64,000 nucleotides of DNA from Malania oleifera (lineage: Eukaryota > Streptophyta > Magnoliopsida > Santalales > Ximeniaceae), in contig NC_080418.1 of the NCBI RefSeq assembly GCF_029873635.1, forward strand, positions 9,195,062 through 9,259,061, read 5' to 3'. The translations under genes were made by a program, and so were the position numbers. Every line of letters starts with the position of its first letter. The stretch's first letter is position 1. A model generated the notes under the pieces. It was given only the letters and a program-made list of their open reading frames with translations. It made no database searches and was not told where the DNA came from. Below are positions 24,074-36,299 of this stretch, piece by piece.

Positions 24074-24660
24074 CTACTTTCCTGGCGGTCTAAACAACAC
24101 CTCCCTCTTGTGGCAATCAATACTGGCATAGCTGGCAAACAACCAGTCCATCCCTAAGATGATATCAAAGCCATACATATCGTACACCACAAAATTAATT
24201 GGTAGTATCCTCCCCTGTATTTTAATCGAAAAGTCCCGAACTACCTTACTACACCCAACCATAGATCCAGACAATGTAGCCACCACGAATTCATTATCTA
24301 ACAATTGCACTTCTAATCCACATAGTTTAACAAAATCTTTAGAAATAAAAGAATGTGTTGCCCTGGAATCGAATATTACAACAACTTTATGAGGAAGCAT
24401 GTAAATGATACCTGTGACTACGTCACTAACGTTCTCAACATCACCAGGAGTCAGAGAATATACCCTAGCCTGGGCAGTACCCCCCTGCGGACCGCCACGC
24501 TGTGTCGGAGCATTCCCTCTATATTGCTGTTGCGAGACTCCATCATTCCTCTGCCTCAGACAATCTTTCATCTGATGTCCTTGTCTACCACACCGCATAC
24601 AGGATCCCGTAAACAACCAACACTGCCCCTGGTGTTTCTTACCACATAAAGAGCAACGTG
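24074..24660 (-). pseudogene. Gypsy zinc knuckle and aspartic protease
   Basis: Two Cys-rich motifs (CSLCGKKHQGQCW and CMRCGRQGHQMKDC, a CX2CX4HX4C knuckle) are followed by a Gln/Gly-rich linker, then the retropepsin: VVIFDSRATHSFISKDFV, LSGSMVGCSKVVRDFSI, INFVVYDMYGFDIILGMDWL. The active-site triad should read D-S-G; here it is D-S-R (about 24361), a change expected to abolish protease function. This part of the frame is otherwise open. Confidence 0.9.
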
Positions 24661-25474
24661 GAATACTTGTGGCATTTTGGGACGTACCACCACTGTTCTT
24701 CTTCCACTTATCCTGTCCTGCACCAGATGAATAATTAGGAGGCGTTGGCCTCTTCTTCGTAACCTGAACCTCTACATCCTCTAGTAAATACTCCTCTATT
24801 ACCGTGGCTTTATCAACCAGCGTAGCAAAGTCCTACAACTATAAAATCGTCGCCTGCTTACGAATCTCACTCCTCAGACTCCTCTGAAACTTCCAAGCTT
24901 TCTTTGGTTCATCAGGAATCACAAATGGAACAAATCGAGATAGCTCCTGGAATTTGGTAGCGTACTGTTGCACTGTCAATGATCCTTGTGTCAGGTTCAT
25001 AAATTTCTCTATTTTCGCATTTCTAATTGTGGCCGGAAAATAACGTTCAAAGAAGAGCTCTTTGAATCAGGCCCACGTCAATGCTATCGGTATCGGTTGG
25101 TGCTCTTCCATCTGCTTCACAGAACCCCACCATCTCTCAGCCTCCCCAGCCAACTTGATCGTGGCGAAGGTGACTTTCTGCTTTTCAGTGTAGTTTAACA
25201 CACCTAAGATTTTCTCAATCTCTTGGATCCAATTCTTAGCACGAACTGGATCTGTATCGCCCACAAAAGTAGAGGGCTTCGATCTGGTGAACTGCTCAAT
25301 GGAGCAACCCAACTCAGTCATAGGACGATCCTGTCCCTTGTTTGAACGCACTACCTTAGCCATAAGCTGTTGTGCGAAGTCTCATAACACACTAGTGGAG
25401 TCGTTACCAGCCTCGGGGCTGGCACCCTTATTATTACTGCCACCCTCATTGGCATTGATATCCCTGGATTCCAT
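24661..25474 (-). pseudogene. Gypsy gag (capsid), interrupted
   Basis: It starts MESRDINANEGGSNNKG at 25474. A stop follows 30 codons later (25382-25384), then MAKVVRSNKGQDRP ... FTRSKPSTFVGDTDPVRAKN, TFATIKLAGEAERWW and, after another stop near 25066, FKELFFERYFPATIRNAKIE, EFMNLTQGSLTV-like and YATKFQELSRFVPF, typical of the retrotransposon gag fold. Two more stops occur close together near 24840. All fit C-to-T changes in CGA or CAG codons. The start is the first ATG downstream of the PBS. Confidence 0.88.
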
Positions 25475-25868
25475 CCTGAAAACATTTAGGAGAACCCATT
25501 AGATAGGTAATAACCTACCCATCAATTACTACTATCACAATATAAAGTCAATTCCCTAAATTCACATTCTTAACATTGACATACTCCATAGATTTGACAT
25601 CCTCATTCTAACTTGAATTTCACCCTTCTACTAGGAAACAAAATTGTCAATGGATTGCCGTGACTTTCTGAACCTTTCGACTAATCTAGAAAAACACAGA
25701 AGTCTATCAATGAATTTTCATCTCCAGATATACAAAGCAAAATCCAAGATCTCATCCTTGTCCTATATTCTGGTATATTCTAGACTATCACAACTGACAA
25801 CTTCTTAGTTTAGCACATATCCCTAACCAGGCAGCATGAAACAAATCATACTTCCGACTGGCTACGTT

Positions 25869-25879
25869 CTCTGATACCA
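25869..25879 (-). other. Primer-binding site (tRNA-Met) of the gypsy element
   Basis: On the minus strand TGGTATCAGAG follows the end of the 5' LTR (...GTTACA) after a 2-nt gap. It is complementary to the 3' end of initiator tRNA-Met, the primer for minus-strand synthesis. Confidence 0.9.
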
Positions 25880-25881
25880 AT

Positions 25882-27603
25882 TGTAACGACCCGACCCTTT
25901 ATATGGACCCAGGTGTCACTCATTCATACATAATACCTATACCTATTCAAAATATGGAAACAACCCGCCCTTAACAGGGACATACGAGTGTAAAACATAC
26001 ATAATCATGATGTAAATGTCGCAGAAAAATATAAACATCCATTGGGATTTCTACTAATCTTATACCAGAGTTCACTAGTACATCCATAATTTACATAATT
26101 CGGACTTAGAACAATTCTCATTATTACAAAAAGGACTTCCATCTAAGTTTAATACAAGATTTCCGATGCTTATGTAAGCTAACCAAAATAATCTCCCCAG
26201 TCCCTTGAGCTACTAGGACCGATGTAATGATGGACCTGAAAACAAAAGTTGTATGATAGGGTGAGACACCTCTTAGTAAGGAAGAAGGAGTTACAACAGT
26301 GTGCGACTGCATACATGCATATTTTAATTCAACATTTGGAATATAAATCAAATATTTTCAATACAGTAATGCATCAGGTATATCACTATTCGTATTACAA
26401 AATTCCCACATCTATCTTTCGACCATTTAATGATTTATCAGATGACCAACAGCAAAATATCCCTATAACCAGTTTTACCCCGTGGCTCAAGTTGTGCATT
26501 GATACTCGTCCAATGCCCTGTTCGTGCAGACACTGTCGAGTACCTACATACGATCTGATTGTCTCCATTGGCCTGATATCAGCCAATGGTTTCACCTTGC
26601 TAGCTGACCATCTTCGTACCCACATCATTTAATACGTGTGGTTGCACGTGTACATCTAGCTACGATATCGCGTCATATCATATAACAGTGATTTCATTTC
26701 ACCATGCAAAGAAAGTATTTTTCAACCCTCCCGAGACTCTCAAGCTGTGGTTCCGTGTATAATAAATTCAATTTATACAAATATGATAACCTGCGCAATT
26801 TTAGTATTTTTCACAAATTCACATAATAGCATCGGGTTCAAACCGGCATCTTTCCACTCAATTTAGCCCTCTTTGTTTACTGATGCGGCTCGGTGTATCA
26901 CCAACCTCTGTTTATCACATTCTCAGTATAACAAATTTGGAACTTCGTTCCCATATTCTATATCAATAGTATAGAAAATCCATTCATTCCCATATCAACA
27001 TATATCACACAAGTTTGATACAAAAACCCGCTAAATGATAGAAATTCAATATACATAGTTTAACTGAATAAATAAAGGATTCGAGCCTCTCCTACTATAG
27101 TATAAACACAAATAAACGATGTTTGTAAAATTTGGAGATTACATGTTGAACTCCTCGTTTTTACCAAAAATCGTAAAATCGTCAAACTGGCATTTCTACT
27201 TGGTAGAATTTCACAAATAAGCAGTTAAATCATACATAATAACGTAAACTAGCTATTTAGTGGTTTAGTTTTTCCAAAATAACTGTTGTAATCAAGTTCC
27301 CCTTACCTTATGCTCAAAATGAAACTTCGTACGAAAACAGTCCAAATCGACAACCCGAGATCCCGAAAACCTAAAACCACAGAACATAATCTTACTATTT
27401 TTTCTACTGCTATCCAAATATCTAATCAAAACTAGGATTAGATTCCTACCTCAATTTTTGAGAAACCCGAAACTCTCCGAAACGACGATCTACTCCACTA
27501 AAAGTGTAAAGTTTCCTCTTCTGATCCACGTAGTACCCTCCGTTTTTGGAAACGGATGACGCATGATGAAGAATCCTAGAGAGAGAGAGAGAGATTCACA
27601 GCT

Positions 27604-27647
<44 letters not shown>

Positions 27648-27931
27648 TTGGATGAAACTTAGCCCTTAAGCAACTCATATGGGATATTTATAGAGCCTTT
27701 GACCCGGTCCAACTCGTCACTGAGGCGGTGTTTTTGTCGACGAATCCACCACAAAATTCGTCGACGAAGCCCTGAATTTTGTCAACGAAGATTTCCCAAG
27801 AACCCCCAAAACCTCTCGGCATTTTCTCGTCGATGAGGCTCTGAATTTCATTGACAAGTTTATGAAGGACTTCGTCGACAAATGTGATCCTTCATCAACG
27901 AACCCAGTTTATGAAGGTTTGGGTCTCTACA
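25882..27931 (-). repeat. 5' LTR of the gypsy element
   Basis: TGTAACGACCCGACC...GTCTCTACA on the plus strand. It carries the 357-bp segment (about 26528-26887) missing from the other LTR. The GA tract is at 27605-27644, the TATA box (minus strand CTATAAATATCCC) near 27688, and the GTCGACGAA sites at about 27712-27905. Confidence 0.9.
27682..27910 (-). promoter_or_regulatory. LTR promoter: TATA box and palindrome array (5' LTR copy)
   Basis: It has the same plan as the 3' LTR copy. Sites include TTTGTCGACGAATCC, TTCGTCGACGAAGCC, GTCAACGAAG, TCGTCGATGAGG, TTCGTCGACAAATG and CATCAACGAACC. Several differ from the other LTR by C/T or G/A changes, so some palindromes are decaying. Confidence 0.65.
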
Positions 27932-28074
27932 CCCCATTTTCACTTATTGTAGAAAAATAATCTAACTATCTAATTGCATGTTTACCCATAAAAAAACTAT
28001 GGATATGATTTCAAATTTTTTTTTTTTTTTGTATTTTCACATTTACTTAACAAGTACCATAATTCACTACAATG

Positions 28075-28792
28075 TGAAAGGGGAATAAACAAACACGCGG
28101 AAATTCCCAAAACACAAAACCCGTGAGAAACAAGATAGAGACAAGCACACGCCAAAAAAAAATAATCACACGCAAGCACAAGACAATATTTATGTGGTTC
28201 GACAATTTTGCCTATGTCCACGGAGTTGCAGGGATTTCACTATTATCGAGGAAGTAAACAAAGTGCAGTAATTACAAAGTTTTTCTCACTCTCAACAAGG
28301 AAGAAACAACGTGCACACATCCTAAACACCAAAGCGAACCCCTTTGGATCGTGCACACGAGAGCTTGCAACACTCTCCACGCTGCTGCACATTTTTACGC
28401 CGCTCGTCGCGCATAGTCGAACATTAGAAATATACATCTTAGGGTTTACAATATCAGAACTTTCAAAATAGGAAAGTTCTGCCAAAATCTCGCACAGAAG
28501 ATCGTCGTCATCGACCTAGTCGCACCCATGTTCCCCATGGTCGCTACCTAGCGGGAAATCAGGAATCTTGAGCTTCAGCATGCTCGACATTGTCGCACCA
28601 TTAAGTCTTGCTGGTCGGGATAATGGTTGAGCCTCTTAGGATTTTGTCTTTCAGGATATCTCATAATCTCGACTTGGTAGCCCTTCAGGGTCTTCCTGGT
28701 CGAGCACTTGGGTGATACTCTCAATATTTCTGGCCAAGCAGGCCTAGGTCACACCATGGATTAAACATAATTAGGCTCCACAAAACCCAACA
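28075..28792 (-). repeat. 3' LTR of the copia element
   Basis: 718 bp, pairing with the LTR at 37104-37810. On the minus strand the PPT AAGTGGGAGATT (28793-28805) precedes it. Confidence 0.93.
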
Positions 28793-28974
28793 AATCTCCC
28801 ACTTGTAGACTAGTTTAATCACCAAAATCAACCGCAATCCTCCAAAAGAATAATCCCTTATCCTTGCAACTTATCCTCCTGTTCTCAAGCTAGAAGCCCA
28901 ACTGAAGATGCGCACAACTTCAGCTTCTCAATAGTGACACCCTTAGTCAACATGTCTGTCGGGTTCTTAGATCC

Positions 28975-29590
28975 ATAGATCTTCTTAAGTATTACTAGCT
29001 TAATTATCTTCAACAAAGTAATGCATAAAGTGATATTTTGTCTATCTATGCTTCGACTTTGAATTAAAAATCAAATTTTTAGCAAGAAAAATTGTATTCT
29101 GACTGTCACTATGTAGAATGCCCATCTTCTGCTTCTTACCCAATTCATTTAAGAAACCATGTAGCCAAATCATTTCCTTTCTAGTTTCAGTTGGTGCAAC
29201 ATAATCAACTTTTGTAGTATACAAAGTAACAATCTTTTGTAGATTTGAAGCCCAAGATATAATTGTACCACCTAGAGTAAATACAAACCCAGTAGTACTC
29301 TTTCTACTGCCAATATCACCAGCAAAATCAAAATCTACATAACCCTGCAGTTTCAAACTTGCACTTGTGAAGCAAAGACATGTATCTGATGTACCCCTCA
29401 GATATCTCATAATCCAGTTGACTGCCTCCCAATGCTACTTTCCAAGTCTACTCATGAATTTGCTCACAACTCCCACTGCACGTGCAATGTCTGGCCTTGT
29501 ATACACCATAAGATACATTAAGCTGCCAATAGCTGAGGCATAGGGCACCTTGCTTATGTGGTCCCTTTCTTCTTCTGTCTTTGGTGACTG
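28975..29590 (-). pseudogene. Copia RT end and RNase H
   Basis: On the minus strand, MRYLRGTSDTCLCFTSASLK leads into RNase H: YVDFDFAGDIGSRKSTTGFV, FTLGGTIISWASNLQKIVTL, YTTKVDYVAPTETRKEMIWL, ELGKKQKMG, HSDSQNTIFLAKN, and a C-terminal stop at SKSKHR (29042) where related elements continue. Downstream to the PPT the sequence reads as decayed coding DNA. The hydrolase Asp residues appear kept. Confidence 0.88.
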
Positions 29591-30206
29591 TTATTTGCTT
29601 ATTTTGAAATGACTACCCAAGGGTATGTTCACTGGTTTAGTTTTATTCATGTTGAATCTGCTAAGAACTTTTTTCACATACTCTGACTGTGAAAGCTTCA
29701 ATGTACCATTAACCTTGTCTCTAATGATCCTCATTCCAAGGATTTGCTTTGCAGCTCCCAAATCCTTCATTGCAAACTGTTTTGACAATTGCTTCTTCAG
29801 ATTATTAATCTCCTCAATGTTAGACCCTGTAATGAGCATATCATTTACATACAACAGTAAAATGATGTAAGAATTGTCAAAGAACTTAACATAGCAACAG
29901 TGATCAACTTCACATCTCTTGAACTCAATTATATGCATAAAACATCAAATTTATTATACCATTGTCTTGGAGCTTGTTTTAGGCCATACAAGCTCTTTCT
30001 TAGTTTGCAGACTAAATTCTCTTGTCCCTGGACAATGAACGCTTTTGACTGATTCATGTAAATGTCTTTCTCCAAGTCACCATGAAGGAATGTTGTCTTC
30101 ACATCTAACTGCTCAAGATGTAGATTTTTAGCAGCCACCATTCCTAGTACTAGTCTAATTGTAGACATCTTCACAACTGGAAAAAATATTTCTTTGAAGT
30201 CAATAC
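29591..30206 (-). pseudogene. Copia reverse transcriptase, frameshifted and with a lost catalytic Asp
   Basis: Frame one carries MKMSTIRLVLGMVAAKNLHL, EQLDVKTTFLHGDLEKDIYM and LVCKLRKSLYGLKQAPRQWY. Near 29935 the frame shifts to HIIEFKRCEVDHCCYVKF ... ILLLYVNDMLITGSNIEEIN and MKDLGAAKQILGMRIIRD, LSQSEYVKKVLSRFNM. The active-site box should read YVDD; here it reads YVND, one G-to-A change. The upstream end is cut by the nested insertion (TSD AATAC). Confidence 0.92.
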
Positions 30207-30478
30207 TGTTAACTTTGGTGCAATCCCAAGAGAGGGGTGAATTGGATATTTAAAATTTCTCTCCTAGGTTCAACTAATCTAGGAACAAGTATTACTCAAC
30301 CTAGGGTCTGTCTATACAATTATAAACCTAATCATTCACAATAGTGAAATACAAACATTCATGTGCTGAAATTTAAAATGCAGAAATTAAAAGCATGCAC
30401 AAGAAATGTTATCGGGGTTCGGCCAAAGTGCCTAAGTTCCCGCCTTGGCTTACTAGCACAAGGATTCCACTATAAGCT

Positions 30479-32764
30479 TGTAATACCCCAACCACGAAAG
30501 GGTCTGGGATATTTACTTTTTACCATTGATTTACAATGGAAGTAAATAAATTCAATTATTATTAAACCAGAGCGCTAATTATCTATATTACAATCATTTA
30601 TTTCAAAGAAGAAAAATTACATAAGCCTAAATATCTGGCATCATACTAATATCTATAATCAAGCTTCATTTTTTTCTATTCTATTCCCACCGCATGCTTA
30701 CTATGCCTGATTTCCGATATGTCCTTCAGAGTTAGCTGAAATGTAAAAATATAATTGGGGTGAGACGACACTCAGTAAGTAAGATTATTATTAGTGTGTG
30801 GCCAGAATGAGTTTTTAAAAATTTCATAAAACAATATTTAATACTATAACTTCAAAACTGCTTCTAAAATAAATGTAAATCTAAAAATTTCTGTATAAAA
30901 CTTTTACCATCAATTATAACAGTAAAATTTAATAACCATATACTATGACCGTTAAATTAAACTTTTAACTTTAAAACTATAAAAAAAAATATTTAATTAT
31001 ATACATACATATACTTTTCCTTATACGTTTCCTTTAAATCGTCATTTAGGCATAAGAATGACCCTTTTCATATAAACTTATATTTTTTCTTCAAATCATT
31101 AATAACTATGTACATGTAATTAAATATGTATAAACATATATTGTAAAAATCACCCTTAGGCATGTTTGCTGTAAGTCATGTTTACCTCCATGATTGGGTT
31201 GTGCGGTCCGAAAACTGGACTTAACTGGCTGGCCGATCAAACTAAATCAACGTACGTAAACATTAAGTGAGATTTTCCTTATTAAATCCTGGTTTGGAAC
31301 TAAGTGTGTACTCGGGATAAATCCACTAACATAAATAACCACTCCGTAAACAGTGTGGGTGCATTTTGATCCGTTTAACCTTTAAGATGTGGTACCGAAA
31401 CTTCTGTAACTTTGAACTTGCTTTTCCATAAGGGGTTTTAAAACCATCTTATTATAATTTATGCAATTTAAAATAATCTCGAGAAAATCTCATTTTTACT
31501 CATATTTTCATGAAAAATGCAACGTAAAAATAAATTCATGCCACACAATTTTTGTGTTAAAAATATATAAAATTTTTTTTAATAGAAAGAAATGCTGAAA
31601 AATTTACCCGAGGAGATTAGAACATTTCTTAATCCAAAAATATATGCAAGTATATTAAAGATAGAACTGGTATAATTAAATGTGTAAAAATAAACTCATG
31701 AAAATTTTGTGGAACTAACTAACATAATTGAAATTTACTTATAAAATAAACTCGGGTATGAATTTTATATGAAAAAAAAAATGACATAATCAAATTTATT
31801 TACCTCTTCTTTTACCTTGTGCTATGAACATAATGACTATTTCTAAGAAATGAGATCGGAAAGAGTGGTTGAGTGAGAACTTACTAAAAAATTTTCTCTC
31901 CACCACTAATCTTTTTCTTCATTTGAAAATTTTTATGAAAAATGAAGGTTGAAAGCTTCTTATTTATAGGAAAATTTTGAAGAAGAAGTGGAATTTGTAA
32001 AAGTATGGGGAGAGGAGTGAAATTATAATTTTTTTAAAATTAAAGAATGGACATGGAATGGGCTAGGTATGGGTTAAGTATGGGATGGGGATGGAGGCCA
32101 TGTGGGAGTGCTTGCCACCATTCCCATTAAATAAAATTTTAATTAATTAATTAATTAGTTAATTAATTATTTTATTTTTTTAAATCATTTTTATCATTAT
32201 TATTACTTTTAAGCAATGTTTTAGTATTTATTTATTTTTTTTTTAAAAAAGAATTAAATTTAAATTTTAAAAACTCATGTGAGTCCCACACAATTTGGAG
32301 ACCCAAGTGAGTCCTGCGTAACTCCAATAGTCCTTATACAGTTTTATAAGCTTTACATAACTCCGGGACTCATGTGAATCCCACACGAGTTCAGGACTCA
32401 TGTGGGCCCCATATAGTCTTGAGAGCCCCACATATGATACCTATATTATTATTATCTTACTATGTATTTCTACAAATTATGTCTGCCAAAACACTATTTT
32501 ATGTATATGTACTTATTTACGTGTACAAACAATGTCTATCCTATTTATCTTATGAAATTTCATTTTGACCAGGCTGACCTCTAGGCAGCGACTGAGCCGT
32601 AATGGTCTCTGAGTACTCGCTAAGACAAGGTCTTTCTAAGGTATCAAACATGGAATCAAGGATCCTACAAAAAAATACTTCTGTATTGATATTAACTTAA
32701 TGACCATTTTTATTATTTTATTATTATTGTACTTGAATCCTATATATATTTTTGGGTCATCACA
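30479..32764 (-). mobile_element. Solo LTR, gypsy type, inside the Sirevirus-type LTR
   Basis: TGTAATACCCCAACCACG...TTTGGGTCATCACA with a perfect TSD AAGCT (30474-30478 and 32765-32769). The start and a GGGTGAGACGACACTCAGTAAGTAA block match the general plan of the other gypsy LTRs, and CCTATAAATA (minus strand, about 31961-31970) gives a minus orientation. This is the innermost level of a three-deep nest and so the youngest insertion there. Confidence 0.92.
32268..32445 (-). promoter_or_regulatory. Inverted-repeat motifs upstream of the TATA box of the inner solo LTR
   Basis: Four related motifs, ACTCATGTGAGTCCC, CCAAGTGAGTCCTG, GGGACTCATGTGAATCCC and GGACTCATGTGGGCCCC, plus ACTCCGG/ACTCCAA words, lie 300-480 bp upstream of CCTATAAATA. 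The ideal form is GGACTCA-TG-TGAGTCC, two 7-bp arms around TG. TGAGTCC is close to the TGAGTCA sites of bZIP factors; that link is inference only. Confidence 0.5.
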
Positions 32765-33749
32765 AAGCTCACTTTATGAGCGGAGTGGCACCGGTTACAA
32801 CCAGGTCAATTCACAGGACTGACCTCAACCTAACCACGCCTTATCAGGATGGTGCACCTAACTTTCTTAACCGGGTCTAAGCCAATTCGGGACTATTCAA
32901 TAAGGCTAGTCTCCTTTTTTAGGCCCATGCCTAAAATACAACAAATGTATATAAATTTTACGTACACGAAAATATGCTTCTTCAACAAGCAGATATGTAC
33001 TACAATATGCATAGTATAATCAATGCACACCAATAATGTAAGAACTATATGCTCAATGGTGTATATGTGCAAGTTACACTCAAAGTATAATGTATAACCT
33101 CAAATATGCACAAAAGTGTTTAGACAAGCTATTATTTAAAAACCAAGTATATCAAATCTCAATATCAGATTAATGTTTCAAATATGCTAGCAATAATATT
33201 CAAACAAACTCAGAAGGATATTCTCAAATATGGCAAGCACAAAAGTTGTTTGAAATCAAACTCTGTAAAATATTTTTGCACACCAAAAATAATGCTTAAC
33301 GTATCTTGCAATAACAATGCAAAGAACCACAAGCCACTAAGTTTTCCCCACACAAGATTTATTAGATTAAATTAATGGAAAAACTTATGCTTAGCTCTTA
33401 ATATTAAAATCAATCAACAAACAATACAAATAAGAGTATTAAACAAAATAAAGTGGAGTATAAAAACTCAAGCCACTCTCATAAAGCTTGGATGATCAAA
33501 GCAATAGGTGTATGAGAGTGCATGGGAGTATTATGAACAAAATATGATTTTGAAATTTGAGAGAGTTTTGGCTTGATCCTATTTGCTAATCACCCCTAAT
33601 TTGTGCAAATGAAAGCATATATATAGAGAAGGGGCAGATTATGACAGTTGGGGACTCAAGGGTAATTTTAAAATTTATTTTAATTATGTTTAAGAAATTA
33701 ACCCTCTTTTTACCCCAAAGTACCTGGGTTAAAAATTTGCCAACCTGAG

Positions 33750-34095
33750 AGTTTCTAGTGGCTGAACCATGGTTCGGTCGTCCGAATAGACTTAATCAAA
33801 AAAGCTATTTTTGAGGTTCGGGTGCCCAAATATAGGCTCAGTTTACTAACCGAAGGTGATTTCCATTCTGTCCGCGATTCGGGTGCCCAGTTCGAAGTTC
33901 GGTTAACCGAACTCATGTGTTCGGTCGCCCGAGGATGATTTGAACACTGAGGTTCAGGTGCCCAAGTTAGTGGGAAAGCACCTGACACAGGTTCGGTCGT
34001 TCATAGAAGATATGTTCATTTTTGGTTTAGTTTGCCAAACTCAAGTCAACACTTTGACCTGTCCACGGTTCAATCGCTCGAATGCCTTCTAATTT
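33750..34095 (-). promoter_or_regulatory. Palindrome array upstream of TATA in the Sirevirus-type solo LTR
   Basis: About eight sites such as GGTTCGGTCGTCCGAA, GGTTCGGGTGCCCAAA, GATTCGGGTGCCCAG, GTTCGGTTAACCGAAC, TTCGGTCGCCCGAGG and TTCAATCGCTCGAA. The ideal form is a TTCGG(N)4-6CCGAA inverted repeat. The array lies about 130-470 bp upstream of the TATA box. Confidence 0.6.
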
Positions 34096-34504
34096 TTACC
34101 TTTAAGTCTTGATTTTATTCAATTTATTCCCCTGATATTATATGTGATCTTGGGGACTATTTTACGTGTAAGTGTTGGGACCTAGGGTCATTCTAAGGTT
34201 GTTTTGTTTGTCAAAAAAATTCAGCTTCGGTCAACCTAATCCCTAAGGTCTTTCTAAGGTCTTGAACTTATAACTCCTACATGCATGATATGCATTATTA
34301 CTGACCTTTTCTTAATTAAAAATTACATACCCGAATAGAAATTACAACAAATACATATGTCAGAGTTTTCCTTTTCTTCAAGACACCGCATGCCATCAAT
34401 ATGATCTTGCTTATATGGTCCTGCACACAAACTTGGCAAACGTTAAATACCAAGAGTATTTGTCATTATCAAAACTGGGTATGACCCATAGGGTCAACAA
34501 ATAC

Positions 34505-36160
34505 CCTCCTTCTGTTGGAATCCTTTGACAACTAATCTAACTTTGTTACCATCATGCTCATTCTTTATTCTGTATTCCCACTTGTTGTGCAAAACCTTCT
34601 TCCCTACTAGAAATTCAATCAGTTCTCATGTCTGGTTCCTCAACAAGGAATCCATCCCATCCTTCATGACTAACTCCCACTTGCTTGAATTTTCATCCTG
34701 AAAGGCTTCATTATAACACTCTGGCTCACCACCATCAATTAACAGGAGATAATTTAAAGTGGGTGAATAATATTGTGGAGGTCTAATGGTCCTTGAAGAT
34801 CTACAAACTGCAGCTACAGGTGTACTCTGATCTACTTGTGATTCTACATTCTCCTTATCCTCTTCAACTTTTTCTTGGACAGTACTTTCAGTTAACTTAT
34901 CTAAGTTAACAAACTCATATTTCTTTTGATCTATCTCAGTGACATTTAGAACTACAATTGACCTGTCCTTGTACATCACCTGTTCATTAAATATCACATT
35001 TCTACTTATGATGATTTTCCTGTTTTGTTCATCCCAAAACCGATAGCCAAATTTCTCATCACCATAGCTAATGAAAAAACATATTTTAGACTTTGCATCA
35101 AGTTTACTACGAGCATCAAAATCAATATAAACATAAGAAACACAACCAAAAACTTTTAAATGAGAAAACTTCACCTCTTTATCGCTCCAAACCTCTTCAG
35201 GAAGTCTGAAATTCATGGGAACCGATGGTCCTCGGTTTATCAGGTAAGTTGTAGTGCTTACAACATCAACCCAGAAAGTTTTTGGTAGTCTAACATGCAA
35301 CCTCATAGTCCTAGCAGGCTCATTGAGAGTTTTGTTCATGCGCTCAGCCACACCATTTTGCTGTGGTGTCCCAAGAATGGTCTTCTCCATTCTGATTTCA
35401 TGTGCAGTACAATACTCTCTAAACCTTTCATTCATGTACTCTCTTCCATTGTTTGACCTCAAACATTTTACTTTCAAAACTGTCTCAATCTCAACCATAC
35501 CCTTCCACTTCTTAAAAGTGTCAAATACATCAAATTTATTTTTCAGAAAATAAACCCATACCTTTCTGGTTGAGTTATCAATGAAAGTGATGTAATATCT
35601 TGATCCTCCAAGGGATGCAACCGGAGAAGGTCCCCACAAATCAATGTGCACTAATTCCAATTTTTCAGTCTTCGGCGTCCTACCAATTTTCAAGAAACTC
35701 ACCCTTTTTTGTTTCCCTAAAAAGTAGCTTTCACACAAGTCAAAATCAATGGACTTCAATTCTGGTAGTTTTCCTTGTGATAGCAGCATCTTCATCCCTT
35801 TCTCACTCATGTGACCAAGTCTACAGTGCCATAGGCTTGTATTAGTACTTGCTTCAGCAACTGAAATTGTGTCTCTTGGACTTGAGGTCATGTATAGAGT
35901 ACCAGACTTCTTTCCACGAGCCAATACTCTGGCTCTCTTTGTAACCTTCAAAGTGCCACCAGCAAACAACATTGCATGCCCTTCATCATCAAGTTGTCCA
36001 ATAGAAATCAGATTCCTTCTCAGGTTAGGAATATGTCATACCTTCTCTAGTAACCAAATAGACCTATTAGGCAAAAACATCCGAACGTTTCCCATACCTA
36101 CGACATCCAAGGATGTACCATCAGCCAAATACACCTTACCGAAATCACCTGCAACATAGT
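34505..36160 (-). pseudogene. Copia integrase, long open frame with a catalytic change
   Basis: A 448-codon open stretch (34626-35972) and its upstream continuation. Order: FAGGTLKVTKRARVLARGKK, LWHCRLGHMSEKGMKML (HH of the zinc domain), FDLCESYFLGKQ (the second Cys of CX2C is Tyr), the core HIDLWGPSPVASLGG (first Asp), then CLRSNNGREYMNERF where related elements have SDNGGEY (second Asp now Asn, Gly now Arg), and GTPQQNGVAERMN (Glu kept). The tail has DARSKLDAKSKICFFISYG. Each change fits a G-to-A transition on the coding strand. Downstream of 34626, VKGFQQKEG belongs to the start of RT. Confidence 0.92.
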
Positions 36161-36240
36161 TCTGTATGATTTCTTGGTGTGAAGTGGTATGAAACGAAGC
36201 TCCTGAGTCTAAAACCCAATCATCAAGTGGACTGTCTACT
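36160..36240 (-). pseudogene. Copia protease active-site region
   Basis: On the minus strand PLDDWVLDSGASFHTTSHQE shows the intact copia retropepsin motif D-S-G-A. It joins gag and integrase through a short region with stops. Confidence 0.85.
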
Positions 36241-36299
36241 GCAATAAGAAGTGTATCCTGTACCTCCTCTGTTATGACATTAGCAGAGTCATCTTCATT

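Larger units (their letters stand above)
16979..27931 (-). mobile_element. Full-length Ty3/gypsy chromovirus (Tekay/Del-like), inactive
   Basis: LTRs at 16979-18671 and 25882-27931 both run TGTAACGACCCGACC...TCTCTACA on the plus strand. The PBS lies beside the right LTR and the PPT beside the left, so transcription runs to the left. Between them gag, zinc knuckles, protease, reverse transcriptase, RNase H, integrase and a C-terminal chromodomain follow in the gypsy order. The TSD is CCCC(T/A), 4 of 5 matching. At least a dozen in-frame stops plus a 2.1-kb solo LTR (21096-23190) in the polymerase make it dead. The clade name is from memory of chromodomain-bearing plant gypsy elements. Confidence 0.93.
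30207..34499 (-). mobile_element. Solo LTR, Sirevirus (copia) type, itself interrupted
   Basis: It begins TGTTAACTTTGGTGCAATCC and ends GGGTCAACA, with a perfect TSD AATAC (30202-30206 and 34500-34504). On the minus strand it reads TGTTGACCC...TTTTGATAATGACAAAT... to ...CCAATTCACCCC...TTGGGATTG...TTAACA, the layout of the other Sirevirus-type LTRs here. Without the inner insertion it is about 2.0 kb. It has a TATA box (minus strand TCTATATATATG, about 33616-33627) and an upstream palindrome array. It splits the copia element between integrase and RT. Confidence 0.92.
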
